A stretch of DNA of 64,000 nucleotides from Actinokineospora fastidiosa (GCF_014648415.1 NZ_BMRB01000002.1:889260-953259); one strand, 5' to 3'; counted from the first letter of the stretch, positions 54,805 to 63,210 are shown. The notes: generated by a model not told the origin, from the sequence alone. Translations and numbers: made by a program.

Positions 54805-55164
54805 CTAGGCCCTGGGGGTCCCGGGCGTCAGGGCGGCGCCCTCGTCGTCCACGATGGTCAGCACGCGGTCCAGACCAGTGAGGTGGAGCGCGCGGCGGGC
54901 AACGCATTCCGGGCCCGCCACGACCACCAGCGAGCGGCCGTTCTGCTCGGCGTCGGTCCCCGCGGTCACCAGGACCGCCAGGCCCGCCGAGCCCAGGAAG
55001 CGGAGCTTGCTGAGGTCGGCGACCAGCAGGCGGTCGGCGTCCGCGCCCGCCACGGCGAGGGCGGCCGCCAGCTGGGGGGCGGTGGCCAGGTCGACCTCGC
55101 CTTCCGCGGTCACCACCACGGCGTCGCCGTGGTCGGACCGGCCCAGCGTCAACAGGGTGCTCAC
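54805..55164 (-). CDS. STAS-domain anti-anti-sigma factor
   Basis: A 119-residue RsbV/SpoIIAA-like protein: AEGEVDLATAPQLAAAL and the phosphorylation motif LSKLRFLGSAGLAVLV with the conserved Ser in GSAG. It should sequester the RsbW-like kinase when dephosphorylated and free the sigma factor. It starts at GTG 55164 with GAGGAG upstream and converges with the sigma gene, 14 bp apart. Cognate pairing with the neighbouring RsbW is likely but actinomycetes often have several. Confidence 0.88.
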   Translation of the reverse strand: MSTLLTLGRSDHGDAVVVTAEGEVDLATAPQLAAALAVAGADADRLLVADLSKLRFLGSAGLAVLVTAGTDAEQNGRSLVVVAGPECVARRALHLTGLDRVLTIVDDEGAALTPGTPRA

Positions 55165-55235
55165 CGCGCGGCTCCTCGGTGCATACGGCTCGGACGAGCC
55201 CCACTGTAACCGCATCCCCGCGCGGGCGCGCCACG

Positions 55236-55260
55236 GTTGAGCTTTACCCGAATGGGGTAC
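55236..55260 (+). promoter_or_regulatory. SigB/SigF-type promoter for DUF6328-universal stress protein operon
   Basis: GTTGAG (55236-55241), 13-bp spacer, GGGTAC (55255-55260), 35 bp before the TTG start. Confidence 0.7.
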
Positions 55261-55294
55261 GTCGCTGGCGTCGTGCGAGGTCAGGAGGCATGGG

Positions 55295-55795
55295 TTGACG
55301 GATGAGTCGGACGCCGCCCGGTTACGGAGGAACGTCAACGAGCTGCTGCAGGAGCTACGGGTCGCCCAGGCAGGCGTGCAGATCCTGTTCGGCTTCCTGC
55401 TCGCCGTCACCTTCACCGAGCCCTATCTGCGCGGCAGCGACTTCCAGCACGCCGTGCACCTGATCACGGTCGGGTTCACCGTCGTCGCCGTCGCCCTGTT
55501 CACCGCGCCCGCCGCGTGGCACCGGATGCTGTTCCGGCACGGCAAGCGCGACCGCATCCTGCGCAGCTCCAACCGCTTCGCGCTGTGGGGCCTGGGCTGC
55601 CTGGCCTGCGCAGTGTCCGGAACGGTGCTACTGCTGGTGGACGTCATCGCCGGGACCGTGCCCGCCGCCATCGCCTCGGCGGTGGCCCTGACCGGGTTCG
55701 CGACGCTGTGGTTCGCCCTGCCGCTGCGCCACCAGGACCCGGCCGAGATGAAGCCCGCCCCGAAGGACAGCAGGTCGGTCGAGAACGGGGCGTGA
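55295..55795 (+). CDS. Four-helix membrane protein (DUF6328 family)
   Basis: A 166-residue membrane protein: a cytoplasmic N terminus with LLQELRVAQAGVQILFGFLL leading into helix 1, then three more hydrophobic segments and a polar tail. The LRVAQxGxQILFGFLL signature is that of the DUF6328 family. It starts at TTG 55295, since AGGAGG is 7 nt upstream and the nearby ATG hits a stop after two codons. It is preceded by a stress promoter and coupled to a universal stress protein. Confidence 0.83.
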   Translation: MTDESDAARLRRNVNELLQELRVAQAGVQILFGFLLAVTFTEPYLRGSDFQHAVHLITVGFTVVAVALFTAPAAWHRMLFRHGKRDRILRSSNRFALWGLGCLACAVSGTVLLLVDVIAGTVPAAIASAVALTGFATLWFALPLRHQDPAEMKPAPKDSRSVENGA

Positions 55796-55806
55796 GAGGG
55801 AGGTCC

Positions 55807-56700
55807 GTGGTGCGCGACCGCGCTGTTGTCGTCGGATACGACGCCTCGCCCGGCGCCCAGGACGCCGTGCGCTGGGCGGCCGCCGAGGCGCGCCGCACGG
55901 GCGGCCCGCTGATCGCGGTGTTCGCCGTCGACCCGGTCCCCGTCGCCCCGGCGCTGGCCGGTCCGGTGCCCACCGACGGCATCGATGAGGAGAACCTGCG
56001 CGCCGCCGCCGCCACGATCCTCGGCGAGCTGGCGGCCGTCCTGCGGGAGCAGGCGGGCGACCTGGAGGTGCGCACGCGCATCCCGCTGGGCCCGCCCGCG
56101 CCGGGCCTGCTGGCCGTGGCGGGCGAGGAGAACGCCGAGGTGGTCGTGGTCGGCGCGACCGGCCACAACGCGGTGGCCCGCGCCGTGCTGGGCTCCACCA
56201 CCGACGCCCTGCTCAAGGCCGCCCGCCGCCCGGTCGTGGTGGCCAGAGGGGTCGGCGACCCCGACGGCGACGTCGTGGTGGGCATCGCCGACGACGACTC
56301 CAGCAACGCCGCCGTGGCCTTCGCCGCCGAGTACGCCCACCGCCACGGCAAGAGGCTGCGCGCGGTGCACGGCTGGTCGCCCGAGCCCGTCCCCGGGTTC
56401 GGCGCGGTGGACCTGTGGGCCAGCGACGCCGACCGCGGCGCCGTCCTGGCCGACGACCTGCTCAGCGGCCCGCTCGCCCCCGTGCTGGAGGCGTACCCGA
56501 CGGTCCCGGTCGAGGTCGAGGCCGTCCCCGAGCCGCCGGGCCACGCCCTGCTCGACCGGGCCGCGGGCGCGGCGCTGCTCGTGGTCGGCACGCACGGCCG
56601 GGGCGCGCTGCGGCGGATGCTGCTGGGCTCGGTCAGCCACCGGGCGGCGCACGTGGCGCCCTGCCCGGTCGCGGTCGTCCACGGACGGTGCGAGCTGTAG
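55807..56700 (+). CDS. Tandem-domain universal stress protein (UspA)
   Basis: A 297-residue protein with two Usp domains. Domain 1 (about 1-145) has VVVGYDASPGAQDAVRWAA and the ATP loop VVGATGHNAVARAVLGSTT; domain 2 (about 150-297) has VVVGIADDDSSNAAV and VVGTHGRGALRRMLLGSVS. Both G-2x-G-9x-G(S/T) motifs are intact, so ATP binding is expected. Start candidates are GTG 55792, 55807 and 55810; 55807 suits the GAGAGGGAGG ribosome site. Likely under the sigma factor encoded upstream. Confidence 0.88.
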   Translation: MVRDRAVVVGYDASPGAQDAVRWAAAEARRTGGPLIAVFAVDPVPVAPALAGPVPTDGIDEENLRAAAATILGELAAVLREQAGDLEVRTRIPLGPPAPGLLAVAGEENAEVVVVGATGHNAVARAVLGSTTDALLKAARRPVVVARGVGDPDGDVVVGIADDDSSNAAVAFAAEYAHRHGKRLRAVHGWSPEPVPGFGAVDLWASDADRGAVLADDLLSGPLAPVLEAYPTVPVEVEAVPEPPGHALLDRAAGAALLVVGTHGRGALRRMLLGSVSHRAAHVAPCPVAVVHGRCEL

Positions 56701-56702
56701 CA

Positions 56703-57302
56703 CTAGCGCGGCTGGATCGGGTTGCGGCGCAGCGCCTCGGCGACGGAGTGCAGGTTGTGCGCCATGGCCGCGGCCGTCTTCTCCGACCACTCGTGCCGGT
56801 GGTCGGTCTCGGTGTAGCTCGGCCCGGGGCCGGGACCCATGTTCCAGTAGGTCCACGCCTGGCCCGGCACGGTGTACCCGATGTCGATCAGCGCCCCGCT
56901 GATCTCGCTGATGACGTGGTGGGCGCCGTCCTCGTTGCCGGTCACCACCACGCCCGCCACCCGGTTGTAGGCCACGGGGTTCCCGTCGTCGCCGGTCTCG
57001 GACAGCATCGCGTCCATCCGCTCCAGCGCGCGCTGCGCGAGCGAGGACGGCCTGCCCAGCCAGGTGGGCGATGCGAAGATCAGGATCTCGGCGGCCAGCA
57101 GGTCGTCGTGGATCCGCGGCCACTGGTCGCCGTCGCCCGCGTCGGTCACCACACCCGGTGGGATGTCCATGTCCGCCAGCCGGTGGACGGTGGTCGCGCA
57201 GTCGCGTTCGGTCAGCGACTTCAGCACGACGTCGGCGAGCACCTGGGTGTTCGACGGCTCCGGCGAGCTCTTCAGCGAGCAGTTGAGGAGTACCGCGCGC
57301 AC
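56703..57302 (-). CDS. NAD(P)H-dependent FMN reductase / flavodoxin-like oxidoreductase
   Basis: A 199-residue flavodoxin-fold protein with the FMN phosphate loop LLNCSLKSSPEPSNTQ, the isoalloxazine-side FASPTWLGRPSSLAQRALER and GNEDGAHHV. It starts at GTG 57302 with GGAAGGGAGC upstream, 16 bp after the CBS gene, and is probably co-transcribed with it. It could supply reduced flavin or detoxify quinones under stress. Confidence 0.85.
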   Translation of the reverse strand: MRAVLLNCSLKSSPEPSNTQVLADVVLKSLTERDCATTVHRLADMDIPPGVVTDAGDGDQWPRIHDDLLAAEILIFASPTWLGRPSSLAQRALERMDAMLSETGDDGNPVAYNRVAGVVVTGNEDGAHHVISEISGALIDIGYTVPGQAWTYWNMGPGPGPSYTETDHRHEWSEKTAAAMAHNLHSVAEALRRNPIQPR

Positions 57303-57318
57303 GGGGCTCCCTTCCGGT

Positions 57319-57735
57319 TCACTCGGCCGAGATGTCGGCGAGCAGCGCGCCGACCGTCTCGTTCGGCAGCGCCCTGGCCACGTCGGCCTGCGCGACGATC
57401 CCGACCAGCTCGTGGCCGTCGATGACCGGCAGCCTGCGGACCTCGTGGCGGGCCATCGTGCGCAGGATCTCCTCGGCCTCGTCGTCGGCGCCGATGGTGA
57501 CCACCTCGCCCTGGGCCAGCTCGCCGACGTGCACGGCCATCGGGTCCTTGCCCTCGGCCAGCACCTTCACCACGATGTCGCGGTCGGTGATCATGCCCTT
57601 GAGCTTGCCGTCCTGCCCGCAGACGGGCAGGGACCCGACCGAGGACGAGGCCATCTTCGCCGCCGCCTCGCGCACGGTGGACGAGGTCTCCACGCACACC
57701 GGATCGGGTGTCATCAGTTCACGTGCGGTAGTCAT
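57319..57735 (-). CDS. CBS-domain pair protein
   Basis: A 138-residue protein made of two CBS motifs (LMTPDPVCVETSSTVREAA; VGSLPVCGQDGKLKGMITDR; VRRLPVIDGHELVGIVAQAD). Stand-alone CBS pairs bind adenine nucleotides and act as energy sensors; homologues are common in actinobacterial dormancy/stress regulons. AAGGAG lies before the ATG. First gene of a two-gene unit with the flavin reductase. Confidence 0.9.
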   Translation of the reverse strand: MTTARELMTPDPVCVETSSTVREAAAKMASSSVGSLPVCGQDGKLKGMITDRDIVVKVLAEGKDPMAVHVGELAQGEVVTIGADDEAEEILRTMARHEVRRLPVIDGHELVGIVAQADVARALPNETVGALLADISAE

Positions 57736-57806
57736 CGCAACTCCTTGTGTCGGTAGTTCTCCACATTCCACGCCTGCGCACCCGGCAAACCCCGTCCACA
57801 TCGGAC

Positions 57807-57812
57807 TACCCT
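57807..57812 (+). promoter_or_regulatory. Candidate -10 for leaderless ZIP transcript
   Basis: TACCCT lies 7 nt before GTG 57820 and no ribosome-binding site is seen. Confidence 0.4.
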
Positions 57813-57819
57813 CGGTCGC

Positions 57820-58566
57820 GTGCCGGAATGGGTCGCGGCGGGACTGTGGGGCCTGGCGGCCGGGTCGACCCTGGTGGTCGGCGCGGCGGTCGCCTGGCTG
57901 GTCCGGGTGCCCGCGCGCGTCGTGGCCGCGGTGATGGCCTTCGGCGCGGGCGTGCTGATCGCGGCGCTGTCGTTCGAGCTGGTCGACGAGGCAGCGCGCA
58001 CCGGGGGCCTCGCGGCCACCGCGGGCGGGTTCCTCGCCGGGGCGCTGGCCTACGTCGCGGCGAACATCGCCCTGTCCCGGCGCGGCGCGCGGCACCGCAA
58101 GCGCTCGTCCGGGCTGCAGCCGTCGGAGGAGCAGCACGCGGGCAGCGGCACGGCCATCGCGGTCGGCGCGCTGCTCGACGGCGTGCCGGAGTCGGTGGTC
58201 CTCGGGCTGTCGCTGCACGGCGGCGGCGTCGGCGTGACCGTGCTGGCCGCCGTGGCGATCTCCAACCTGCCCGAGGGCCTGTCCAGCGCGGCGGGGATGA
58301 AGGAGGCCGGCCGCTCCGCGCGCTACGTCTTCGGCGTGTGGGCCGCGATCGCGGCGGCGTCGGGCGTGGCCGCCCTGCTGGGCAGGGCAGCACTGGCCGA
58401 CGCGTCGCCCCAGCTGATCGCGGTGATCACCGCCGTGGCGGCGGGCGCCATCCTGGCGATGGTGGCCGACACGATGATCCCGGAGGCGTTCGAGCGCGCG
58501 CACCTCTACGCCGGTCTGCTGACCACGCTCGGCTTCCTCACCGCGTTCGTCATCGACCGGGTCTAG
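57820..58566 (+). CDS. ZIP-family metal transporter homologue
   Basis: A 248-residue membrane protein with about eight helices and a His/Arg/Lys-rich loop (RRGARHRKRSS) after helix 3. The ZIP helix 4 and 5 motifs, usually HNxPEG, read LLDGVPESVVLGLSL and AISNLPEGLSSAAG, so both metal-binding histidines are replaced (Asp and Ser) while the Pro-Glu pairs remain. Metal specificity may be changed. It starts at GTG 57820. Its TAG stop shares CTAG with the convergent DUF3618 gene. Confidence 0.85.
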   Translation: MPEWVAAGLWGLAAGSTLVVGAAVAWLVRVPARVVAAVMAFGAGVLIAALSFELVDEAARTGGLAATAGGFLAGALAYVAANIALSRRGARHRKRSSGLQPSEEQHAGSGTAIAVGALLDGVPESVVLGLSLHGGGVGVTVLAAVAISNLPEGLSSAAGMKEAGRSARYVFGVWAAIAAASGVAALLGRAALADASPQLIAVITAVAAGAILAMVADTMIPEAFERAHLYAGLLTTLGFLTAFVIDRV

Positions 58567-58853
58567 TGCCGCAGCCCGCGGGCCAGCGCGCCGAGCGCCC
58601 CCACGCCCAGCACGGCGCCGACCGCGACCGGGACGGGATCGCGGCGCACCCGGGCCGCGGTCCGCCTGCCCGCCAGGGACGCGCGGCCGCGCAACTGCCC
58701 CGCCTTGGCCGACGCGCGGCCGCGCAGCTCGTCGGCCTTCGCCGAGGCGCGCCCGCGGACGTCGGTCTTCTCGACCAGCAGCTCCACGGTGTCGGCCAGC
58801 TCGGCGCGGGCCTGCTTGATGTCCTCGCGCAGGACGTCCTCCTGCCTGCTCAT
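58563..58853 (-). CDS. DUF3618 family membrane-associated protein
   Basis: A 96-residue protein: an acidic N-terminal helix (EDVLREDIKQARAELADTVE, the DUF3618 signature), a basic repeat of RGRASAKADELRGRASAKAG, and one C-terminal hydrophobic segment (VAVGAVLGVGALGALA). It overlaps the upstream holin-like gene (ATGA), a pairing often seen in actinobacterial envelope stress operons. Confidence 0.87.
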   Translation of the reverse strand: MSRQEDVLREDIKQARAELADTVELLVEKTDVRGRASAKADELRGRASAKAGQLRGRASLAGRRTAARVRRDPVPVAVGAVLGVGALGALARGLRH

Positions 58854-59248
58854 CGGTGTGCCCTTTCCTTGATCGCGTTGATGTCGCGGCGCGTGCTGGC
58901 GATGGCCTGCTCGGGCACCGGCGGGGTGGCCTTCTTGACGTCGCCCACGCCGACGGCGGCGAGCACGCCCGCGGCCAGCAGCAGGACCGCGCCCACGATG
59001 AGCGCGGCGGCCCACACCGGCAGCACGAGGGCCAGCGCGGCCCCGGCGGCCACGAGCAGGGCGCCCAGCCCGAACCAGGCCAGCACCCCGGCCGCGCCGC
59101 CGAGCGCGGCCCCGGCGCCCAGCCGTTTGCCCTTCTGCCGGAGTTCGGCCTTGGCCAGCGCCAGCTCGTCGCGGACCAGGCGGGACACCTGGTCGCCGAC
59201 GCGGCTGATGAGTTCCGCTGTCGATGGTTCGCTCCTCGGTGCGTCCAT
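58850..59248 (-). CDS. Phage-holin-superfamily (Act-type) membrane protein
   Basis: A 132-residue protein with an N-terminal amphipathic helix (ELISRVGDQVSRLVRDELAL, AKAELRQKG) and two long hydrophobic segments, as in the putative actinobacterial holin family linked to DUF3618 proteins. No lysis genes are nearby, so a housekeeping or envelope role is more likely than phage lysis. A weak GGGTAG element lies 10 bp upstream, overlapping the transketolase stop codon. Confidence 0.83.
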   Translation of the reverse strand: MDAPRSEPSTAELISRVGDQVSRLVRDELALAKAELRQKGKRLGAGAALGGAAGVLAWFGLGALLVAAGAALALVLPVWAAALIVGAVLLLAAGVLAAVGVGDVKKATPPVPEQAIASTRRDINAIKERAHR

Positions 59249-59257
59249 GTCCGGGGA

Positions 59258-61081
59258 CTACCCCGTCCGCCCGATGATCACGCGCGCGGCGGCGGCGATG
59301 GCCTCGGCGTCGATGCCCGCGGCGGCCAGCAGCTCCGCGGGCTTGCCGGACACGGGCATGTCCCGCACGGCGAGGTGGCGCACGGTGGCCTGGACGTCCG
59401 CCTCCGCCAGCGCGGCCAGCACGGCCTCACCCAGTCCGCCCTGCGGCCAGTGGTCCTCGACGACGATCAGCCCCGCGGTCTCGCGGGCAGCGGCGACCAG
59501 CGTGTCGACGTCGATGGGCTTGACCGAGTAGCAGTCGACCACCCGGGCGCGCACACCCTGCGCGGCCAGCAGCTCGGCTGCGGCGTCCGCCTCGTCGACG
59601 GTGATCCCGCACGCGACGATGGCGAGGTCGTCGCCCTTGCGCACGACCCGGCTGCCGCCGACGCGCACGTGCTCGTCCGCCGGTGTCCGCACCTTCGTCG
59701 CGCCCCGCAGCGTCCGCAGGTAGGAGATGCCGGGCAGCTCCGCCATCGCGCGCACCAGCTGTGCGGTCTGGTTGGCGTCCGACGGGTGCAACACCGTGCT
59801 GCCGTGCACGGCGCGGAAGAACGCCAGGTCCTCCAACGCCATCTGCGACGGCCCGTCCTCGCCGATGGACACGCCCGCGTGCGAGCCGCAGAGCCGCAGG
59901 TCGGCGCGCGACACGGCGGCCATCCGGACGAAGTCGGCAGCGCGGGACCAGAACGCGCCGAAGGTCGAGGCGAACGGCTTCCACCCGCGCGCCTGCATGC
60001 CGACGGCGGCGGCGAGCATGAGCTGCTCGGCGATGAACATCTCGAAGTACCGCTCGGGGTGCGCCTCGGCGAACAGCTCGCTGTGGGTGGAGTTCGACAC
60101 CTCGCCGTCCAGGGCGACCACCGCGCCGTCGCGGGCGCCCAGCGCGGCCAGCGCCACCCCGTAGGCCTTGCGGGTCGCCACCTCCTCGCCGACGCGCCAC
60201 GTCGGCGGGTCGGCGGAGCCCGGCGGGAACCGGTACGGCGTGCCGTCGGCGGGCGCGGCGACGGAGACTGCCAGGTCGCGCTCGCCGCCGAGCTCGGCGA
60301 TGGCCGCGCGCGGGTCGTCCAGCGGCTTGCCGTGCTTGCCCGGCTTGTCCTCGACCACGGCGACGCCGTGCCCCTTCTCGGTGCGGGCGACGACAGCGGC
60401 GGGCCGGTCGGCGCCCTCGGCCTCGGCGTAGGCGCGGTCAACGGCCTCGACGTCGTGGCCGTCGACCACGACGGCGTGCCAGCCGAAGGCGCGCAGCCGC
60501 TCGGCGTAGCCGTCGACGTCCCAGCCCAGCATGGTCTCCCGGGTCTGGCCGAGTCGGTTGACGTCGATGATCGCCACCAGGTTGTCCAGCCCGGCCCAGC
60601 CCGCGTGCTGGATGGCCTCCCACATCGAGCCCTCGGCCATCTCCGAGTCGCCGCAGAGGACCCACACCCGGTACGGCAGCCGGTCCAGCCGCTTGCCCGC
60701 CAGCGCCAGCCCGACCGCGACCGGCAGCCCCTGCCCGAGCGAGCCGGTGGCCACGTCGGTGGGCGGGATGCGCGGGGTCGGGTGGCCTTCCAGCCTGCTG
60801 CCGAAGGTGCGGAAGCCCAGCAGCTCGTCGTCGCTCACCGCGCCAGCGGCCTTGAGCATCGCGTAGTACAGCGGCGACGCGTGTCCCTTGGAGAACACCA
60901 GGTGGTCGTTGGCGGGGTCGTCCGGGCGGTCGTAGCGCAGCCGCAGGTGCCCGTCGAGGAGCACGGCCATCAGGTCGGCCGCCGACATCGACGACGTCGG
61001 GTGGCCCGACCCGGCCGCCGCCGCGGCCCTGATCGAGTCGACTCGCAGCTGCGCGGCCAGCTCACGGCGGAAATCGGACAC
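59258..61081 (-). CDS. tkt: Transketolase
   Basis: A 607-residue thiamine-diphosphate enzyme: GSGHPTSSMSAADLMAVLL, FSKGHASPLYYAML, the cofactor motif LCGDSEMAEGSMWEA with IDVNRLGQ, the pyrimidine domain (FIAEQLMLAAAVGM, SHAGVSIGEDGPSQ) and the C-terminal VEDHWPQGGLG. It is shorter than the 660-700 residues of the housekeeping enzyme and belongs to the alternative transketolase type. It starts at GTG 61081 with GAAGGGGG upstream. A SigB/SigF-type promoter precedes it, so it is probably a stress-induced paralogue feeding the pentose phosphate pathway. Confidence 0.9.
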   Translation of the reverse strand: MSDFRRELAAQLRVDSIRAAAAAGSGHPTSSMSAADLMAVLLDGHLRLRYDRPDDPANDHLVFSKGHASPLYYAMLKAAGAVSDDELLGFRTFGSRLEGHPTPRIPPTDVATGSLGQGLPVAVGLALAGKRLDRLPYRVWVLCGDSEMAEGSMWEAIQHAGWAGLDNLVAIIDVNRLGQTRETMLGWDVDGYAERLRAFGWHAVVVDGHDVEAVDRAYAEAEGADRPAAVVARTEKGHGVAVVEDKPGKHGKPLDDPRAAIAELGGERDLAVSVAAPADGTPYRFPPGSADPPTWRVGEEVATRKAYGVALAALGARDGAVVALDGEVSNSTHSELFAEAHPERYFEMFIAEQLMLAAAVGMQARGWKPFASTFGAFWSRAADFVRMAAVSRADLRLCGSHAGVSIGEDGPSQMALEDLAFFRAVHGSTVLHPSDANQTAQLVRAMAELPGISYLRTLRGATKVRTPADEHVRVGGSRVVRKGDDLAIVACGITVDEADAAAELLAAQGVRARVVDCYSVKPIDVDTLVAAARETAGLIVVEDHWPQGGLGEAVLAALAEADVQATVRHLAVRDMPVSGKPAELLAAAGIDAEAIAAAARVIIGRTG

Positions 61082-61118
61082 GGCGCATCGCCCCCTTCAG
61101 GTGTCGGCGATGACCGGC

Positions 61119-61143
61119 GTACCCGGCCGCCGCCGCGCCAAAC
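61119..61143 (-). promoter_or_regulatory. SigB/SigF-type promoter for transketolase
   Basis: Minus strand: GTTTGG (61138-61143), 13-bp spacer, GGGTAC (61119-61124), the best consensus match of the four seen here. Confidence 0.72.
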
Positions 61144-61163
61144 CTGTCTACAGTGGACTCTGG

Positions 61164-61188
61164 GTTGACCGCGCCCCGGACGGGGTAG
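61164..61188 (+). promoter_or_regulatory. SigB/SigF-type promoter for surE
   Basis: GTTGAC (61164-61169), 13-bp spacer, GGGTAG (61183-61188), 10 bp before the surE ATG; back to back with the transketolase promoter. Confidence 0.65.
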
Positions 61189-61197
61189 CAACTGGAT

Positions 61198-61959
61198 ATG
61201 ACGATGGTCGTGATCACCAACGACGACGGCATCGACTCCCCCGGGCTGCTCGCGCTGGCGCGCGCGGCGCTGGCCGCGGGCTACGACGTCGTGGTCGCCG
61301 CCCCGCACGCGGAGTCCAGCGGCACCTCGGCGGGGCTGACCGCGGCCGCGGAGGACCGGCGCGTGGTCACCAAGGAGCACCCGCTGGCGAGCCTGCCGGA
61401 CGTGCCCGCCTACGCGGTGGAGGCCCATCCCGGGCTGATCTCCCTGGCCGCCTGCCACGGCGCCTTCTGCGACGAGCCCGACCTGCTGCTCTCCGGCATC
61501 AACCGGGGCGCCAACGTCGGCCGAGCCGTGCTGCACTCGGGCACCGTCGGGGCCGCGCTGACGGCGAGCATCAACGGCGTCCGCGCGCTGGCCATGTCCC
61601 TCGACGTCCCGCTGAAGGCGAGCGAGGAGCCGCACTGGGACACCGCGGCGGGCCTGGTCGCCGACCTGCTGCGCACGCTGGCCGAGAGCCCGCCGGACAC
61701 GGTGCTCAACGTCAACGTGCCCGACGTCCCCGCCGCCGACCTCAAGCCGGTCCAGTGGGCCCCGCTGGCGCCGTTCGGCTCCGTGCGCGCCCTGGTCCAG
61801 CGCACCGAGGACGGCGCGATCGAGGTCGGCTCGGTGGTCGGCGACGAGCCGCCCGCCCCGCACACCGACGCCGCGCTGCTGGCCGACGGCCACGTCACGG
61901 TCACCGCGCTGCGCTCGGTCGCCGAGGACGCCCGCACGCAGGGCGCGTTGACCGCTTAA
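61198..61959 (+). CDS. surE: SurE 5'/3'-nucleotidase
   Basis: A 253-residue SurE phosphatase with the metal site VITNDDGIDSPG near the N terminus, AAPHAESSGTSAGLT and LLSGINRGANVGRAVLHSGT (conserved Ser/Asn and GTV loop). It releases phosphate from nucleoside monophosphates and is linked to stationary-phase survival. Two ATGs lie 6 bp apart (61198 and 61204). A stress promoter precedes it. Confidence 0.93.
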   Translation: MTMVVITNDDGIDSPGLLALARAALAAGYDVVVAAPHAESSGTSAGLTAAAEDRRVVTKEHPLASLPDVPAYAVEAHPGLISLAACHGAFCDEPDLLLSGINRGANVGRAVLHSGTVGAALTASINGVRALAMSLDVPLKASEEPHWDTAAGLVADLLRTLAESPPDTVLNVNVPDVPAADLKPVQWAPLAPFGSVRALVQRTEDGAIEVGSVVGDEPPAPHTDAALLADGHVTVTALRSVAEDARTQGALTA

Positions 61960-61977
61960 CCGATTGAGTCCTAAGGT
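61948..61977 (+). promoter_or_regulatory. AGE-isomerase promoter with mannanase-type operator
   Basis: TTGACC (61948-61953), 18-bp spacer, TAAGGT (61972-61977), 6 nt before GTG 61984, so the transcript should be leaderless. The spacer holds TTAACCGATTGA (61956-61967), which matches the mannanase palindrome at 10 of 12 positions and in the same place relative to the -35. It overlaps the surE stop codon. Confidence 0.7.
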
Positions 61978-61983
61978 CTGGCC

Positions 61984-63210
61984 GTGACGATCGACCCCGA
62001 GGTGATCACCTCAGCGGCCCATCGCAAGTGGCTGACCGAGCAGCGCAGGGCCCTGGCCGCCTTCGCGACCGGTTCCCGGGTCCCCGGCGGTTTCGCCTGG
62101 CTGGACGCCGCGGGCGCGCCTCAGCCCGGCCAGCCCGTCGCCACCTGGATCACCTGCCGCATGACCCACGTGTTCGGCCTCGCCGACGGCCTGGCCGAGA
62201 TGCCCGCGCCCGGGGTGTCGGCCGCGGACCTCATCGACCACGGGATCGCGGCGCTGACCACCGGCCCGCTGCGCGACACCGCCAACGGCGGCTGGTTCAC
62301 CAACACCGAGGACACCGTCAAGGACGGCTACGCGCACGCCTTCGTCGTGCTCGCGGGCGCGGGCGCCGCGGCGGCGGGCCGCCCGGGCGGGGCCGACCTG
62401 CTGGCCGAGGCGCTGGCCGTGGTCGACCGGCGGTTCTGGGACGAGGACGCGGGCCTGGCCCGCGAGACCTGGGACGCGGCGTGGACGTCGACCGAGGACT
62501 ACCGGGGCGCCAACAGCAACATGCACCTGGTCGAGGCCTATCTGGCGGCGGGCGACGTCACGGGCGACCGCATGCTGCACGAGCGCGCGCTGCGCATCGC
62601 CTACCGGATGGTGCACGAGTTCGCCGCGGCCCACGACTGGCGGCTGCCCGAGCACTACGCCGCGGACTGGACCGTGGACCTGGAGTACAACCGCGACCGG
62701 CCCGACCACCCGTTCCGCCCGTACGGCGGCACCGTCGGGCACTGGCTGGAGTGGGCGCGGCTGCTGCTGCACCTGGACGCCGTCCTCGGCGCGGACGCCC
62801 CGGCGTGGCTGCTGGCCGACGCCCGTGCGCTGTTCGACTCGGCGGTGCGCCGGGGCTGGGAGGCCGACGGCCACGCCGGGTTCGTCTACACGCTGGACTG
62901 GCGGGACCGCCCGGTCGTCGACGCCCGCATGCACTGGGTGATCTGCGAGGCCGTCCTGGCCGCGTGGGCGCTGCACGCGCGCACCGGCGAGGCCCAGTAC
63001 GCCGACTGGTACAGCCGGTTCTGGGCGTACGCGCGCGAGCACCACATCGATGCCGAACTGGGCGGCTGGCGGCACGAGCTGACCCCGGACGGGCGGCCCG
63101 CGGCCAGCACCTGGGCGGGCAAACCGGACACCTACCACGCCTACCAGGCCGTGCTGATGCCCATGCTGCCGCTGACCCCGGCGCCCGCCGTCGCCGTGCG
63201 TCAGCGGTAG
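61984..63210 (+). CDS. AGE-family sugar epimerase/isomerase (mannose isomerase-like)
   Basis: A 408-residue (alpha/alpha)6-barrel protein of the N-acylglucosamine 2-epimerase family: WITCRMTHVFGLADG (catalytic His region), NGGWFT, YAHAFVVLAGAGAA, NSNMHLVEAYLAA, PYGGTVGHWLEWARLLL and KPDTYHAYQAVL (C-terminal His). This arrangement fits mannose/sulfoquinovose-type aldose-ketose isomerases. Sharing an operator with the secreted mannanase supports mannose to fructose conversion (inference). It begins 24 bp after surE and has its own promoter. Confidence 0.87.
   Translation: MTIDPEVITSAAHRKWLTEQRRALAAFATGSRVPGGFAWLDAAGAPQPGQPVATWITCRMTHVFGLADGLAEMPAPGVSAADLIDHGIAALTTGPLRDTANGGWFTNTEDTVKDGYAHAFVVLAGAGAAAAGRPGGADLLAEALAVVDRRFWDEDAGLARETWDAAWTSTEDYRGANSNMHLVEAYLAAGDVTGDRMLHERALRIAYRMVHEFAAAHDWRLPEHYAADWTVDLEYNRDRPDHPFRPYGGTVGHWLEWARLLLHLDAVLGADAPAWLLADARALFDSAVRRGWEADGHAGFVYTLDWRDRPVVDARMHWVICEAVLAAWALHARTGEAQYADWYSRFWAYAREHHIDAELGGWRHELTPDGRPAASTWAGKPDTYHAYQAVLMPMLPLTPAPAVAVRQR

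Noticed and set aside
57806-57811. Minus-strand GGGTAG as a stress promoter for the CBS gene
   Set aside because: No GT-type -35 hexamer lies 12-15 bp upstream, and the distance to the gene is 70 bp; the same bases serve as a candidate -10 of the ZIP gene.
58850-59248. Prophage remnant suggested by the holin-family protein
   Set aside because: No other phage gene is present; this family is common next to DUF3618 genes in actinobacterial chromosomes.
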